A stretch of 64,000 nucleotides of DNA from Clostridia bacterium (GTDB taxonomy: Bacteria > Bacillota > Clostridia > UBA1381): NCBI GenBank assembly GCA_017935675.1, contig JAGBHE010000061.1:144899-208898 (forward strand), in the 5' to 3' direction. The number at the start of each line of letters is the position of its first letter. Position 1 is the first letter of the stretch. Below the pieces are notes generated by a model. That model did no database searches, was not told the DNA's origin, and saw nothing but the letters and a program-made list of their open reading frames with translations. Of this stretch, positions 15,822 through 26,568 are shown in pieces. The position numbers and the translations under genes were made by a program.

Positions 15822-18800
15822 ATGAAAAAACTTGCATGCAGGCTTTTAAGTATTGTGATGATAATAGGAATGTCTTTTCCGAAGGTCACATTTGCAGATG
15901 CCGGAATGTATACCGTAAGATTATTTGACGGCAGTACGCTGCTTAAGGAATATCATGTTGCTCAGGGAGATTTTCAGATAGTTGAAAGCAATACGGTTAA
16001 CGGCGGCAGGTTTCTTAAGGGCTGGCTTACCGCAGACGGCTCAATGCTTTACGGGTACAGAATCTGTCCCGGGGAGGATATGGATCTGTATGCTTTTTAC
16101 GGCGATTGTACGGAGCCTGTGCCGGGGACAAATTTATTTGACAATCCTTCAATGGAGGAAAATGTATTTGATATTCGTCCCTCAAACGGCAAAGTCTTTT
16201 TTGAAACGGACGGGGACGGAAACAAAATCCTGAGGTATGAAAGAGGTTCCGGTCATGCATCAATACAGCGGTATGTCAAATGGGAGGCGGGAAGGCACTA
16301 TCTTGTCTCCTTCCGTATAAAAAGTGATGAAGCGCAGGACGTATATCTGAACCCCAGATATACAGATTCAGGCGGCGGCTCGTCTGACCATGGTATATTT
16401 GCCGGAAAAAACGAGGCGGGCAAGTGGTCGGATTACAGTAAAACCATTGTAATTCCCGACAATCATGTTCCGTCGGAATATGACGCCATAAGCTTTTTTT
16501 CAAGCCCGGGTACGAATATTGAGAATAATGATAATCTTTATGATGATTTGTCCCTTATACCGTATTTTAAAATAAGCTATGACCTTAACGGCGGGGGAGA
16601 AGGGCGGCCTGAGAATGAATATACACTGAGTGATTCCTATGATATAAATCCTTCTTCGGTACCTGAAAGAGGCGGTTATATTTTTAAAGGCTGGGCGGCT
16701 GACAAGGCTTCGGAAACACCGGTAACTGCCGTAGATACAGGTAACGGTGATGTTACGCTGTATGCAATATGGGAGCTGGACGAAAGCGCGCTTGTTTCGG
16801 ACGTGGTTTCATATATTCCGTCAACGGATAAAAAGGGTATAGCCGACGGAACTGTAAGCATTGATTGCACAAAGATTCCGTCAGGATATGATACGGCGGA
16901 GCTGTATTTTGCAAATGACACCGGAGCGCTGCCGGAGTATACCCGGCTTCACAGCATGGAGCTTTCCGGAGATACGGCTCAGTATACCATGACCGGCAGC
17001 AGAGCGTTTCCGAAGGAAGCCACTAAAATTATGGCAGTCTTAAAGGGCGGCAGCGCAGGGGAGCTGGCAGCAGTCTGCGATATTCCGGAAAGTATGAGAC
17101 ATGACGCGGAGGAAAAGCCGCTGCTGTCGTTTTATGCAATATCCGATATACATGTGGGAAATGATTACTGGCCGGAAATGACGATTAACAGAAATAATGT
17201 GGCGGCAGATATAAAGCAGGCGGCTCCTGATTTTGTGACAATTGCGGGAGACCTTGTTGATCACGGTATTGCGTCGGAATATGCTGAGCTGAGGAATTTT
17301 CTCAAAACAAGCTTTAACGACTTGAATATTCCGGCGTTTATAACGAACGGAAATCACGAGTTATTCAATATAAAATACGAGCATACCGGCTATGATATCC
17401 AAGCGCTGACCGATATATATGATTACCAGATTGGAGCGGTATCACAAAATCCCGATGTAAGCATTTGCCGTGAGAAGGGAGCTTTGTTTTATTCCGCTGA
17501 GTTTAAGGATCGGAAGCTCATCTTTCTTTCATCGCCAACTGTTTCGGATAACGGCATTGATGTTACCTACAGCATAACGGGAAAACAGCTTAACTGGCTG
17601 GATGAGGAGCTTTATGACGGCGAAAGGTCAAATAAAACAACCTTTGTCTTTTCACATATCGGTCTTGTCGGATATAATCCATACAGGGATGTGGGATTAA
17701 CAAATTCGGAGGAAGTAATTAAAATCCTGAATAAGCACCCGAATTCGGTGATAATAAGCGGTCACACTCATTCCTATCTCGACGACGACGCGCACTATAC
17801 CGTGGTTTCCGACATGAAAACCACCTTCAGCGCATTGAATGACGGCTGTGCTGTATGGCTTAATGCTCCGTACGGCGGAACAGGTTATTTCAAGGATTAT
17901 TCCATGGGTCAGTACATAGAAATTTACAGCGATAAAATTCTTATCAAAGCAAGACAGTTTACAAACCCCGGGAAATTTATATCAAAGCATTTGTATATGA
18001 TTGAAATACCCGATTATAAGCTGCAGCCGGGAGAGGCTTCGATGGAGGGCAGCTTTGAAGGCGGAAGTACTCTTACGGCAAAGCTTGACGGAGAAGAACC
18101 GCCGGAGGGCAGCACGTTTTTGTGGAGCATAGGCAATAAAATTATCGGTACCGATAAAAGCTGTACAATAGAGCCTGACAGCTTTTTTGTGGGAAAAAGG
18201 CTCGCTCTCAGAATAATCCTTCCGGACGGCTCGTATACCTCATGCGTTTCCCGGCAGGTGTTTGGGGAATCAACAGTAAGCTATGATTTGAACGGCGGCT
18301 CAGGTATAGCGCCGCCTGAAGAAAGGTCATATAAGGGCGCCGTGTATTATCCTCCGGTTAAAAATTATTTTCCGGTTAAGCCGGGCGCATATTTTATAGG
18401 CTGGTCAACCGATAAAAACGCAGTGCAGCCTCAGCCCTTTGTTAATATAGACGGAGATACGGCGCTTTATGCGGTATATACGGATAAGCCGGAATTTCAT
18501 TTCGATGCCAATTTATCCGGCTGGGAGCCGACCTACGGTGTTGCAAGTGCGGAGATAAAGGATTCAATGATGATATGCACTTCGGGGAATAAGGTAAGCG
18601 ATTTGTTTTTTACCATGAACAATGCTCATATAGATGCGGACAAATATAAATACCTGAGAATTAAGATGAAGCTTGAAGGCGATACCGGGACTGACGGCAT
18701 GTACTTTGAAACAAGTGAAAGCGGTTTTAACGAGACAAAAACAAAAATTCCGTTTTTATCCGAAAATATTGCCGCTTCAGCCGATGGAATGAGTATTTAT

Positions 18801-20648
18801 GAGTTTTACATTCCCGGCATAACCGATTATTGGACGGGAAATGTCAGCAAGCTCCGGTTTGATGTGATAAGCACTCTTAACGGCAGGGCTTCGGTAGATT
18901 ATGTGGTTTTCTCCGATAAGAAGGGGATTTTCGGGGCGGAAATTTATGCTGCTGAGCCGAAAGCCGGCGAGGCGGTTAAAAATGAAGCGGAGCTTTCTCC
19001 GGATACCTTAAACTGTACTGTTCTTGAGGCAGGCTTTAACACGGCTCATGAAATTTTCAAAGAGGGAAAGTCTTATGAGTATTCCGTAACGCTTGCGCCG
19101 GATGAGGGCTATGCTTTCACAACGGCGGAGGATTTGAAGGCTAACGCGAAAATCAACGGGAAAAAGGTAACAGACGCCGTAATAAATCCGGACGGAACCG
19201 CAGTGCTGATATACGAATATGAAAGTCTTCCCGCCGGAGAGGCGTCCGGCACACTCAGCGGCGACTGGGAGGTATGGGACGGAAGCGTTGACGCCCAGTG
19301 GGGAGGAAACTACAGTACGGGCAGTGTTTTTGAAATAAACAATGCAAGTCAGTTTATTGCTTTCAGAAATATGGTTCTGTCGGGAAAAACCTTTCAGAAT
19401 AAACAAATAATACTTAATTGCAATATAGATCTCAACAATCTCAATCTGAAACACGGTGTAGGTGATAAAAGAGCTGTCGGCTGGGAATCGGGCAAGGATT
19501 TAACCATGTTTGACGGTGTTTTTGAAGGAAACGGGCATATCATAAGAAACCTCAGCATGAATCCCAATATCGCGGATACTGCGCTGAACAATATAGAAAA
19601 CAGCTATTGCGTTGGTCTGTTTTTTATATCGCCGAATGCACAGCTTTTGAATCTTGGGCTTGAAAATGTGAAAATAACGCTTCATGACGCCATGCCGCCT
19701 GCCGATACAAGTTATGGAGGTCTGCTTTCCATCAACAGCTACGGAAAAGTTTCAGACTGCTATGTTAAAAATATAGCCTTTTACGGCGGCTGGACCGATG
19801 ATGTTGAGATGCCGGCTCCGTATCTCGGCGGCTTTGCCGCAAGGTCAATGGGCGGCCTTATAACAAACTCATATGCTGACGGCGTGGATTTTACAAATGT
19901 TACAAGGGGACTTCTTAACATAAACTCCAGAAAGACAGGTCTTGTGTGCGCCGACGGGGGAGCGGTTATCAAAAACTGCTATACTGCCGGCATCAAGTAT
20001 AATATTAATGATACAATGAGTATGAGCGCATCAATGCCCTCCGGAAAGGTAATGCAGAATTATGACAGCGTAGTATATCCGGATAACAATAACGACAAAT
20101 GTGTTATGGATAAGCTTTATTCGGAGGCTCCGTACAGACTGATAAGCGGTGCGGCGGCCATGGAAAGCAGCGCCTCGGGAACTCTTGAAGAGGCGGCAGC
20201 TGATATTTCCTCAACCCTTGGCGGTGCGTTTGTAACCTATCCGTCATTAAATGCCCGCCCAAGGCTTGCATGGGAGGGACCGCCGTTAATGCTCAGCTAT
20301 GACAGGCGGGGAATATATAAGGATTACGGCAAGCTGACAGAGACGGAGATAACAGAAAGCGGACTGTCTGCAGGCGCGCTGACGGCAGAGCTCAGCGGCA
20401 TTAAAAACGAAACGGGAATTGATGTTGACGGAATTATCTGTTTTACGTATGTAAGCGGCGGAGAATTGAAAAAATACAATTCCGTAAAGCTTCGGATACC
20501 CGCCTTCGGAAGGCTGACGGATGATGTGATTGTTGAGCTGGATTTGTCCGTGGAGACAATAAAGGACGGAGATTTTGCGCAGGTGATAATGTATTCTGAA
20601 ACGGGCGCTGTGCCCCTCAGCCCGGCAATCAGCCTTTCGGTTCGGTAA
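15822..20648 (+). CDS. Large secreted metallophosphoesterase with carbohydrate-binding-like and InlB-like repeats
   Basis: 1608 aa. Signal peptide 1-26 (ends TFADA). Then an InlB B-repeat-like module (~30-95), a jelly-roll CBM-like domain (~105-245, NLFDNPSMEEN), a second InlB-like repeat (~250-320, YDLNGG...FKGWAADK), and a calcineurin-like phosphoesterase (~430-680) with all five motif blocks: SDIHVG, AGDLVDHG, NGNHE, FSHIG, SGHTHS. A third InlB-like repeat follows (~818-885, YDLNGGSG), then another CBM-like region and a C-terminal beta-solenoid (~1150-1500) beginning VWDGSVDAQW, shared with the protein at 35202-36788. First gene of locus 1, followed after 22 bases by the next. It may remove phosphate from a decorated glycan or phosphodiester; the substrate is unknown. 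No SLH or sortase anchor is visible. Confidence 0.85.
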   Translation: MKKLACRLLSIVMIIGMSFPKVTFADAGMYTVRLFDGSTLLKEYHVAQGDFQIVESNTVNGGRFLKGWLTADGSMLYGYRICPGEDMDLYAFYGDCTEPVPGTNLFDNPSMEENVFDIRPSNGKVFFETDGDGNKILRYERGSGHASIQRYVKWEAGRHYLVSFRIKSDEAQDVYLNPRYTDSGGGSSDHGIFAGKNEAGKWSDYSKTIVIPDNHVPSEYDAISFFSSPGTNIENNDNLYDDLSLIPYFKISYDLNGGGEGRPENEYTLSDSYDINPSSVPERGGYIFKGWAADKASETPVTAVDTGNGDVTLYAIWELDESALVSDVVSYIPSTDKKGIADGTVSIDCTKIPSGYDTAELYFANDTGALPEYTRLHSMELSGDTAQYTMTGSRAFPKEATKIMAVLKGGSAGELAAVCDIPESMRHDAEEKPLLSFYAISDIHVGNDYWPEMTINRNNVAADIKQAAPDFVTIAGDLVDHGIASEYAELRNFLKTSFNDLNIPAFITNGNHELFNIKYEHTGYDIQALTDIYDYQIGAVSQNPDVSICREKGALFYSAEFKDRKLIFLSSPTVSDNGIDVTYSITGKQLNWLDEELYDGERSNKTTFVFSHIGLVGYNPYRDVGLTNSEEVIKILNKHPNSVIISGHTHSYLDDDAHYTVVSDMKTTFSALNDGCAVWLNAPYGGTGYFKDYSMGQYIEIYSDKILIKARQFTNPGKFISKHLYMIEIPDYKLQPGEASMEGSFEGGSTLTAKLDGEEPPEGSTFLWSIGNKIIGTDKSCTIEPDSFFVGKRLALRIILPDGSYTSCVSRQVFGESTVSYDLNGGSGIAPPEERSYKGAVYYPPVKNYFPVKPGAYFIGWSTDKNAVQPQPFVNIDGDTALYAVYTDKPEFHFDANLSGWEPTYGVASAEIKDSMMICTSGNKVSDLFFTMNNAHIDADKYKYLRIKMKLEGDTGTDGMYFETSESGFNETKTKIPFLSENIAASADGMSIYEFYIPGITDYWTGNVSKLRFDVISTLNGRASVDYVVFSDKKGIFGAEIYAAEPKAGEAVKNEAELSPDTLNCTVLEAGFNTAHEIFKEGKSYEYSVTLAPDEGYAFTTAEDLKANAKINGKKVTDAVINPDGTAVLIYEYESLPAGEASGTLSGDWEVWDGSVDAQWGGNYSTGSVFEINNASQFIAFRNMVLSGKTFQNKQIILNCNIDLNNLNLKHGVGDKRAVGWESGKDLTMFDGVFEGNGHIIRNLSMNPNIADTALNNIENSYCVGLFFISPNAQLLNLGLENVKITLHDAMPPADTSYGGLLSINSYGKVSDCYVKNIAFYGGWTDDVEMPAPYLGGFAARSMGGLITNSYADGVDFTNVTRGLLNINSRKTGLVCADGGAVIKNCYTAGIKYNINDTMSMSASMPSGKVMQNYDSVVYPDNNNDKCVMDKLYSEAPYRLISGAAAMESSASGTLEEAAADISSTLGGAFVTYPSLNARPRLAWEGPPLMLSYDRRGIYKDYGKLTETEITESGLSAGALTAELSGIKNETGIDVDGIICFTYVSGGELKKYNSVKLRIPAFGRLTDDVIVELDLSVETIKDGDFAQVIMYSETGAVPLSPAISLSVR

Positions 20649-20670
20649 ATTTCAGGAGGGAGATCAATTT

Positions 20671-23600
20671 ATGAAGGTATTACACAGATTAAATAAGCTT
20701 ATTGCTTTTCTTCTTGCAGTCTGCTGCACGGAAAGCGGCGCAGTATTTGCCGCGGAGCAAGGCAATGCCGGGTATAAGGATACTGACTTTCTTATTACAT
20801 ACGCCCGGGACGGTCAGTTTGATGCTGCAAAATACTCAAGCTGGGACAGAAATATTCCTTTTCCCGGCGAGGACTTTTCAAACAGCAATGAAAATGTAAG
20901 CACAAACGTTTTGAATGACGGAAGCCCGGAGCATCCATCGGAGGCGTACAGGGCATTAAATGAAATAAAGGGCGGCATAGTTACACTGGATTTTGATTTT
21001 TCAATGGACAGGATGATGGATACGGCATACAGGCTTCTTGATGATAAGAAAACCTTATTCGGTGTTGTTACCCGCAGCGGCGGCATTTATCTTGAACAGC
21101 CGGGAGGCGAGCTCCTTTATATGGCCCCCTGCAGTGCATCTTATGTAACCGGCGAGTTTACTTATGTTGTTAAAGCGGTAATTGATTTTGACAGGCAAAG
21201 AATTGTTTCCGTTCAGATAAACGGCAAAACATATGCTGAGGATAAGCCATATGCAAATCCCGTAACGATGGCAAACGGCTTTGATATATCAACTGGTAAG
21301 GAATCGGTAGGTGTTCTGACAAACCGAAGGCTGTACATAAGCGGGGGATATTATGTATACGAGTGCTTCTGGAACCCCGGAGGGGGGCTGCCCGATGACT
21401 GGATTATAAGCACCGACACAGGCGCGGCTTCTCTGAAAACATCGGCTTTAAGGTTTCCCGACAAGCACAGTCTGCTTCTTAACACCGTAAACGGAGCTGT
21501 AAGCTGTGAAAAGAAGATATCGCCTGTTTCAGGCAATCTCATATTTGAGATAAATACGCTTCAGACAAAAAAGAGAGATGATTTTTGCATAAGCTTAAAC
21601 GGCGGCGGGAAGACTGCTGCCGCAATAACCTCGGACGGAAACAGCTTCTGCTATATTGATGAAAGCGGAACTCCGGTGCCGTTTTATACTTATACGGATA
21701 ATGTATGGTATCATATTAAGCTTGACGCAGACGTTGAAAATTCTGTGTTTGATATTTATCTGAACAATAAGCTCAAGGTGTCGGGGATACGGTTTGATAA
21801 TTCTGTTTCATCGGTTGACAGGATACTGGTTAATGCCGGCAAAAATCAGAACAGCCTTGTATTGGATGATATTAAGCTGTACAGAAAAAGAATATACGAA
21901 AACTATGTTTCTCCTCCCGAGCCTGTGAAAAAGAAGGATGACAACACTCTTGTGTGCATGCAAATGTGTCCTCTGTGGACAGAAGGAACTCATTACGGCT
22001 GGGATCCCATAAAGGCGGCATCAAATGAGAGGGAGCCGCTTCTGGGATTTTATGATGAGGGAAATCCGGAGATTTATGACTGGACAATCAAATGGATGGC
22101 GGAGCACGGTGTGGATTTTCAGTTCCAGTGCGTTTATCCTGTTGCAAGAATAAACTTTTCTGTACCGGGCGAGCCCATAAAAAATGATATGGTAAGGGAA
22201 TATAACGGCATTACGGAAGGTTATATGAACGCCAGGTACAGTGATATGATGAAATTTGCCGTTATTCTTGAATGCAGCACGTTCTTTAAAGGATATCAGC
22301 ATTATAATGAATTTTTTGATTATTATCTTCCGTTTTACATTGAATATTATCTGAAGGATGACAGATATATGAAAATTGACGGAAGGCCTGTAATCGGGAT
22401 ATACTCTCTGCTATCCTTTATGAGTATTTTTGATGACGGAACGGGAACGGAGTCCGTAAAAAGAGGAGTGGAAAAATTCAGAAAGGCCTGCATGGACGCA
22501 GGCGTGGGAAATCCGTATATCGTTTCAAACCGCAGCACGGATTCAAATATTATAACAATGGCGAAGCAGGCGGGTCTTGACGCTGTTACGTCATACGGTC
22601 TCGGCGGTTTGGCAACCTTTGCGTCTCAAAGCCTTAACATGCGCTCAGCCATAGAGAACTGCAAATCGGAGGGGATTGATTTCTGGCCGATTGCAACTCC
22701 TATGAGAGATGATATAGCGTGGCGCGTTTTCAGCGGCTACAGCCACAGCGGAGACGAGTTCAGGGAGTATCTTTCAATGATGCAGAAGGAAGTGATGGAT
22801 AATGTACCCTCCCGTCTCAGTAAAAAGGTAATAAATATGACAACCTGGGACGAATACGGAGAAGGTCATATCATTGCTCCGACCGTCGGCAGGGGATTTG
22901 AGTATCTTGACGCCATAAGAGACGTTCTGACGGATGGGGCAGACTTGCATGAGGACGAGATTCCGTCAGCCGTGGAAAAGCAGCGCGTCAACAGGCTTTA
23001 TGTCCGGGACAGAAAAACCGTGTTTTCCGGAGGGGAAAATCCGCAGGCAATGCCGACGGACACAAGGATTGTTCAGGGGAGAAGGGAAAAAAGCATTCCG
23101 GAGACTATACCTGCCCATGTTAAAAAGGGACTGTATTTTACCAATCCCGCAGACGCCTCAAAGGTTGTTGCACATGACAGCATTTCCGAAATAACAAGCG
23201 GAGAAAGCGGGATTACGGTAAAGCCCGGAGGGCTAACTCCCGCCATAGCCGTAAATGAGCCGCTTGAAATGGATGCGTATGATGTAACTTATGTAAAACT
23301 CAGAATGAAGAAAAATCCTTCCTCCGGCGGCGGGTGGTTTATGTGGACGTCTGACCTTTTACCGTCCTTTTCAACGGAGCAAAAGGTATATTTTAATCCG
23401 CTTACCGATGACGGAAGCGAGTTTGCGGATTACTATATTCCCGTCGGGAAAAGCGTATTCTGGAAGGGCAGAATATCTGATATAAGAATAATTCTCGGCG
23501 ATATTACAAATCAGGCGATACCCTTTGAAATAGAATCCATAGAATTTTTGAGTGACGAGACAATAACAGGCGGCGACAAGCTTGTTATTGACGGCTGGGT

Positions 23601-24867
23601 ACAGCCGGCAGAGCCTGGGATTTCGGCAAAGGGCGGCACGGTAATGGTTCCGCTGAGGCAAACGCTGTACTCTGCAGGTGCGGAATCCGTACAGTGCTTT
23701 GAGCTGACCGATACATATTCGGTAAAATACGGAGGCATCTACAGTGAAATAACCCTCGGAGCTGAGGAAGCATATGCCGGCGGCAGAAGGATTTCTCTTC
23801 CGGCTGCTGCATATAAAAATTCGGGCGTGGTAAATGATGAGGTCCTTGTACCGGAGGAATTTATTCGGGCGGTGCTGTTTGATAAAAGCGTAACATGGAA
23901 TGAAGATGAAAAAGCTCTTAATATTGTTTCCGCCTCCGGAGCAGAGGTTGGAGACGGCGGAGAGGAGAGGGAGCTTATATATGAGATTGCCTTTGGTTCC
24001 GCTGATGCCTATGAATCGGCTTACGGCCTTTCCGATATGTCCTTCGGGGACGGAAAGCTTACTGCAACCACCTCCTCAGGGGATTCGCAGATGAGGCTTA
24101 AGGTTGATCTTCAGGCAAGCGATGTTAAGCTTATAGAAGTAAAAATGAATACCGCGGCAAGTCAGTCGGCGAATTTTTATTTCATAACCGATCAGGATAC
24201 TGCGTGGAATGAATTCAAACGCTCGGCATCATTTACAACCTCACCGGGTGACAATATACTGCGCATGGATACGCTTACCGATTTGTCAAACTGGCAGAAT
24301 AAGATAACGGACATGAGATTTGACCCGGCCGAAGCGTCGGGACAGACCTTTACGCTGGAATATATAAGGTTTTACGGGGATACGGTAAAGTCAGGCATAA
24401 AGAAGGACATGAGCCCGTGTGTTTCCGAAAGCGACGCTTCATACGAATGGACGTTTTCAAAAAATACTTATCTTGACGGATGGGAGGGGAATAAATCCTT
24501 CGGCTCTGTCAAGGCTGAAAACGGCTGTTTAGAGGGAATAATAACCGGCAGGACACCGGCTCTTATGAACAGGAGCGATATAGGTGCAGACTGTGCAGAT
24601 ATATCGCGTATAAGCATTAAATATGCCAATAATACCGCGTCGGATAAGGCAAGACTGTACTTTATAACAGACGATATGCCGGAGCTTGGCGAGGCTTGTT
24701 CATTTGACATTGAAGTGTCACCTATGAACGGAGAATACGCGGAATATGTAATAGATACCTCTGAGAATATAAACTGGAGGGGCAGGCTTTTGAGGCTTGT
24801 ATTTATTCCGGGTAAAAACATTAACGGAAGTGTTTCGATAGACAGCATATCATTGCAGTACGGTTAA
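20671..24867 (+). CDS. Secreted WbsX/GH99-like protein with stalk and carbohydrate-binding-like domains
   Basis: 1398 aa. Signal peptide 1-27 (ends AVFAAEQ). Residues ~30-410 contain two concanavalin/LamG-like beta-sandwich regions (typical ...NVWYHIKLDADVEN...). The centre (~425-750) resembles the GH99-like / WbsX domain: it opens VCMQMCPLWTEGTHYGWDPI, has a GRPVIGIYS strand, and ends in TTWDEYGEGHIIAPT, close to the NxWNEWxEGxxLEP motif of that family. Then CBM-like repeats (~800-960), a copper-amine-oxidase-like stalk domain (~968-1090, VPLRQTLYSAG) and two further beta-sandwich regions. Probably an endo-acting glycoside hydrolase (GH99 enzymes act on mannose linkages), but the WbsX group is poorly characterised. 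Ribosome site AGGAGGGAGAT. Confidence 0.8.
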   Translation: MKVLHRLNKLIAFLLAVCCTESGAVFAAEQGNAGYKDTDFLITYARDGQFDAAKYSSWDRNIPFPGEDFSNSNENVSTNVLNDGSPEHPSEAYRALNEIKGGIVTLDFDFSMDRMMDTAYRLLDDKKTLFGVVTRSGGIYLEQPGGELLYMAPCSASYVTGEFTYVVKAVIDFDRQRIVSVQINGKTYAEDKPYANPVTMANGFDISTGKESVGVLTNRRLYISGGYYVYECFWNPGGGLPDDWIISTDTGAASLKTSALRFPDKHSLLLNTVNGAVSCEKKISPVSGNLIFEINTLQTKKRDDFCISLNGGGKTAAAITSDGNSFCYIDESGTPVPFYTYTDNVWYHIKLDADVENSVFDIYLNNKLKVSGIRFDNSVSSVDRILVNAGKNQNSLVLDDIKLYRKRIYENYVSPPEPVKKKDDNTLVCMQMCPLWTEGTHYGWDPIKAASNEREPLLGFYDEGNPEIYDWTIKWMAEHGVDFQFQCVYPVARINFSVPGEPIKNDMVREYNGITEGYMNARYSDMMKFAVILECSTFFKGYQHYNEFFDYYLPFYIEYYLKDDRYMKIDGRPVIGIYSLLSFMSIFDDGTGTESVKRGVEKFRKACMDAGVGNPYIVSNRSTDSNIITMAKQAGLDAVTSYGLGGLATFASQSLNMRSAIENCKSEGIDFWPIATPMRDDIAWRVFSGYSHSGDEFREYLSMMQKEVMDNVPSRLSKKVINMTTWDEYGEGHIIAPTVGRGFEYLDAIRDVLTDGADLHEDEIPSAVEKQRVNRLYVRDRKTVFSGGENPQAMPTDTRIVQGRREKSIPETIPAHVKKGLYFTNPADASKVVAHDSISEITSGESGITVKPGGLTPAIAVNEPLEMDAYDVTYVKLRMKKNPSSGGGWFMWTSDLLPSFSTEQKVYFNPLTDDGSEFADYYIPVGKSVFWKGRISDIRIILGDITNQAIPFEIESIEFLSDETITGGDKLVIDGWVQPAEPGISAKGGTVMVPLRQTLYSAGAESVQCFELTDTYSVKYGGIYSEITLGAEEAYAGGRRISLPAAAYKNSGVVNDEVLVPEEFIRAVLFDKSVTWNEDEKALNIVSASGAEVGDGGEERELIYEIAFGSADAYESAYGLSDMSFGDGKLTATTSSGDSQMRLKVDLQASDVKLIEVKMNTAASQSANFYFITDQDTAWNEFKRSASFTTSPGDNILRMDTLTDLSNWQNKITDMRFDPAEASGQTFTLEYIRFYGDTVKSGIKKDMSPCVSESDASYEWTFSKNTYLDGWEGNKSFGSVKAENGCLEGIITGRTPALMNRSDIGADCADISRISIKYANNTASDKARLYFITDDMPELGEACSFDIEVSPMNGEYAEYVIDTSENINWRGRLLRLVFIPGKNINGSVSIDSISLQYG

Positions 24868-24879
24868 GGAGGAAGCAAT

Positions 24880-26568
24880 TTGAATAAGTATTTTAAAGCA
24901 TATATTGCCGCGGCTGTTCTGTTCCTTTGCTTCACTGCAGGTGCGGCAGCAGATGATGTAATAAGCTATACCAAATCCATTACCGAAGGCAGCATGAGAA
25001 TAACCGGACATGTAACCGATTCTGCGGACAGTGAGGTTTTGCTCAAGGTAACGACAGATGATGAACTCGTTTATATTGAGCAGCTGACTGCGGACCACGG
25101 GGGAAATTTTGATTTCAGCTTCATTCTTCCCGATGTGGGGGCGGTCTCGGGAGATAAGTTTGTGCCGGGTAAGCTGTTAATCAGCTTAGGCGTTATGGAG
25201 CTTAATTACAGCGTTAGTGAAACAATTGAATATTACGGCAGCGCTTACAGCGAATACGCAGTAGGCAAAATCAACGAGGCTAAGAAAAAAGGATCGGCAG
25301 AGGAGCTTGTTTTCGCCATTTTTGAGGCGTATCCCAAGCTTTTGATAAACGCAGCTGCTTATGAGGAATATGTAAGGAGCGGAGGAAATCTCAATGCTGT
25401 TGCTGAGGATATACTGAATGCACCTTTGCTTGAAGGAGCTTCCGGGCTTGAGCGTCAGCTAAACCATTTTTCTGCGCTGATGATTTTTAAGGGCATAAGC
25501 GGAAGCAGGGAGCAGGCAGATTTTCTGTCGGATACTGTTAATCAAGGATATCTGGGACTTGAAGGCTCTTCGGCGCTTAAGCTTTATGAGCTTTTAAAGG
25601 GAAGTCTCGGTGAGACTGCCGCGTCAAGGTACAGGGAGCAGCTGGAAAAGCTGCCTTCGCGGGAGGCATTTGAGTTTTCCGTCATATCTTTGGGATTAAA
25701 GAATGCTGTTTCCGCCGGTGACGTTGAACTCATTCTTAAAGAAAACGAGTCAATACTGGGGATTGACTTTAAAGGCTCAGCCCTGACAAGCTCAGAGCTT
25801 TTATCAATGGCAGGTGCGGATATAAACAGCCTCAGTGAAGTCAAGGATATGATAGATGATATAAAGAATAAAAGAGGTTCCGGCAATAACGGAAATAACG
25901 GAGGCAACAGAGGCAACGGAGGCGGAGGCGGCGGAAACGGCAGCGGCTTCCCGGCCGGAAGCTCCGCTGCACCGTCGGTTTCCCGGGAAACAGAGCCTTT
26001 TACCGATCTTGACGGGTACGACTGGGCAAAGGATTCTATTGTGTATTTGTATGATAAAGGAATTATTAACGGAAGAGGCGGCAGCAGCTTTGAACCGGAG
26101 GAGGCTGTAACGAGAGAAGAGTTTATTAAGCTTCTGGCACTTGCCTCCGGCCTTAAAACAGTCCCCGGAGCAACGGTTCCGTTTACTGATGCAGAAGCGG
26201 ATAAATGGTATTATCCGTACATAAGAGACGCATTCGCCGCCGGAATAATTGAAGGAGACGATAATGGTAAATTCGGTATCGGCAGCTTCATAAAAAGAGA
26301 GGATATAGCTGTGATTTTAAAAAGGCTTTATTTTTCAGGTGCAGCCGCAGAACCGGAATTTGAAGAGGTGTATGAGGATTACGGCGCAATTTCGGATTAT
26401 GCCTTGGAAAGCGTAGCGGTTATGCGGGATAAAGGTATTATGGAGGGCTATGAAAACAACCGCTTTATGCCGAAATCACATGCGACAAGAGCTCAGGCGG
26501 CAGTGCTGATTAAAAGAATAATGGATTTATCGCTAAGCGCCGGAACAGGAGATGGCTATGAAGAATAA
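24880..26568 (+). CDS. SLH-anchored surface protein (cassette 1, first gene)
   Basis: 562 aa, starting at TTG (24880) behind a strong AAGGAGGAA site. Signal peptide ~1-25. A beta-sandwich (~28-115), then an all-alpha region (~125-340), a Gly/Asn-rich flexible hinge (~342-365), and three SLH repeats (~370-555) with PFTDLDGYDWAKDSI, VTREEFIKLLA and ATRAQAAVLIKRIM. SLH repeats hold proteins to pyruvylated secondary cell-wall polymers. There is no recognisable catalytic domain, so it is more likely a scaffold or glycan-capture protein. Its 3' end overlaps the next gene by 11 bases. The layout is the same as 56405-59221. Confidence 0.85.
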   Translation: MNKYFKAYIAAAVLFLCFTAGAAADDVISYTKSITEGSMRITGHVTDSADSEVLLKVTTDDELVYIEQLTADHGGNFDFSFILPDVGAVSGDKFVPGKLLISLGVMELNYSVSETIEYYGSAYSEYAVGKINEAKKKGSAEELVFAIFEAYPKLLINAAAYEEYVRSGGNLNAVAEDILNAPLLEGASGLERQLNHFSALMIFKGISGSREQADFLSDTVNQGYLGLEGSSALKLYELLKGSLGETAASRYREQLEKLPSREAFEFSVISLGLKNAVSAGDVELILKENESILGIDFKGSALTSSELLSMAGADINSLSEVKDMIDDIKNKRGSGNNGNNGGNRGNGGGGGGNGSGFPAGSSAAPSVSRETEPFTDLDGYDWAKDSIVYLYDKGIINGRGGSSFEPEEAVTREEFIKLLALASGLKTVPGATVPFTDAEADKWYYPYIRDAFAAGIIEGDDNGKFGIGSFIKREDIAVILKRLYFSGAAAEPEFEEVYEDYGAISDYALESVAVMRDKGIMEGYENNRFMPKSHATRAQAAVLIKRIMDLSLSAGTGDGYEE

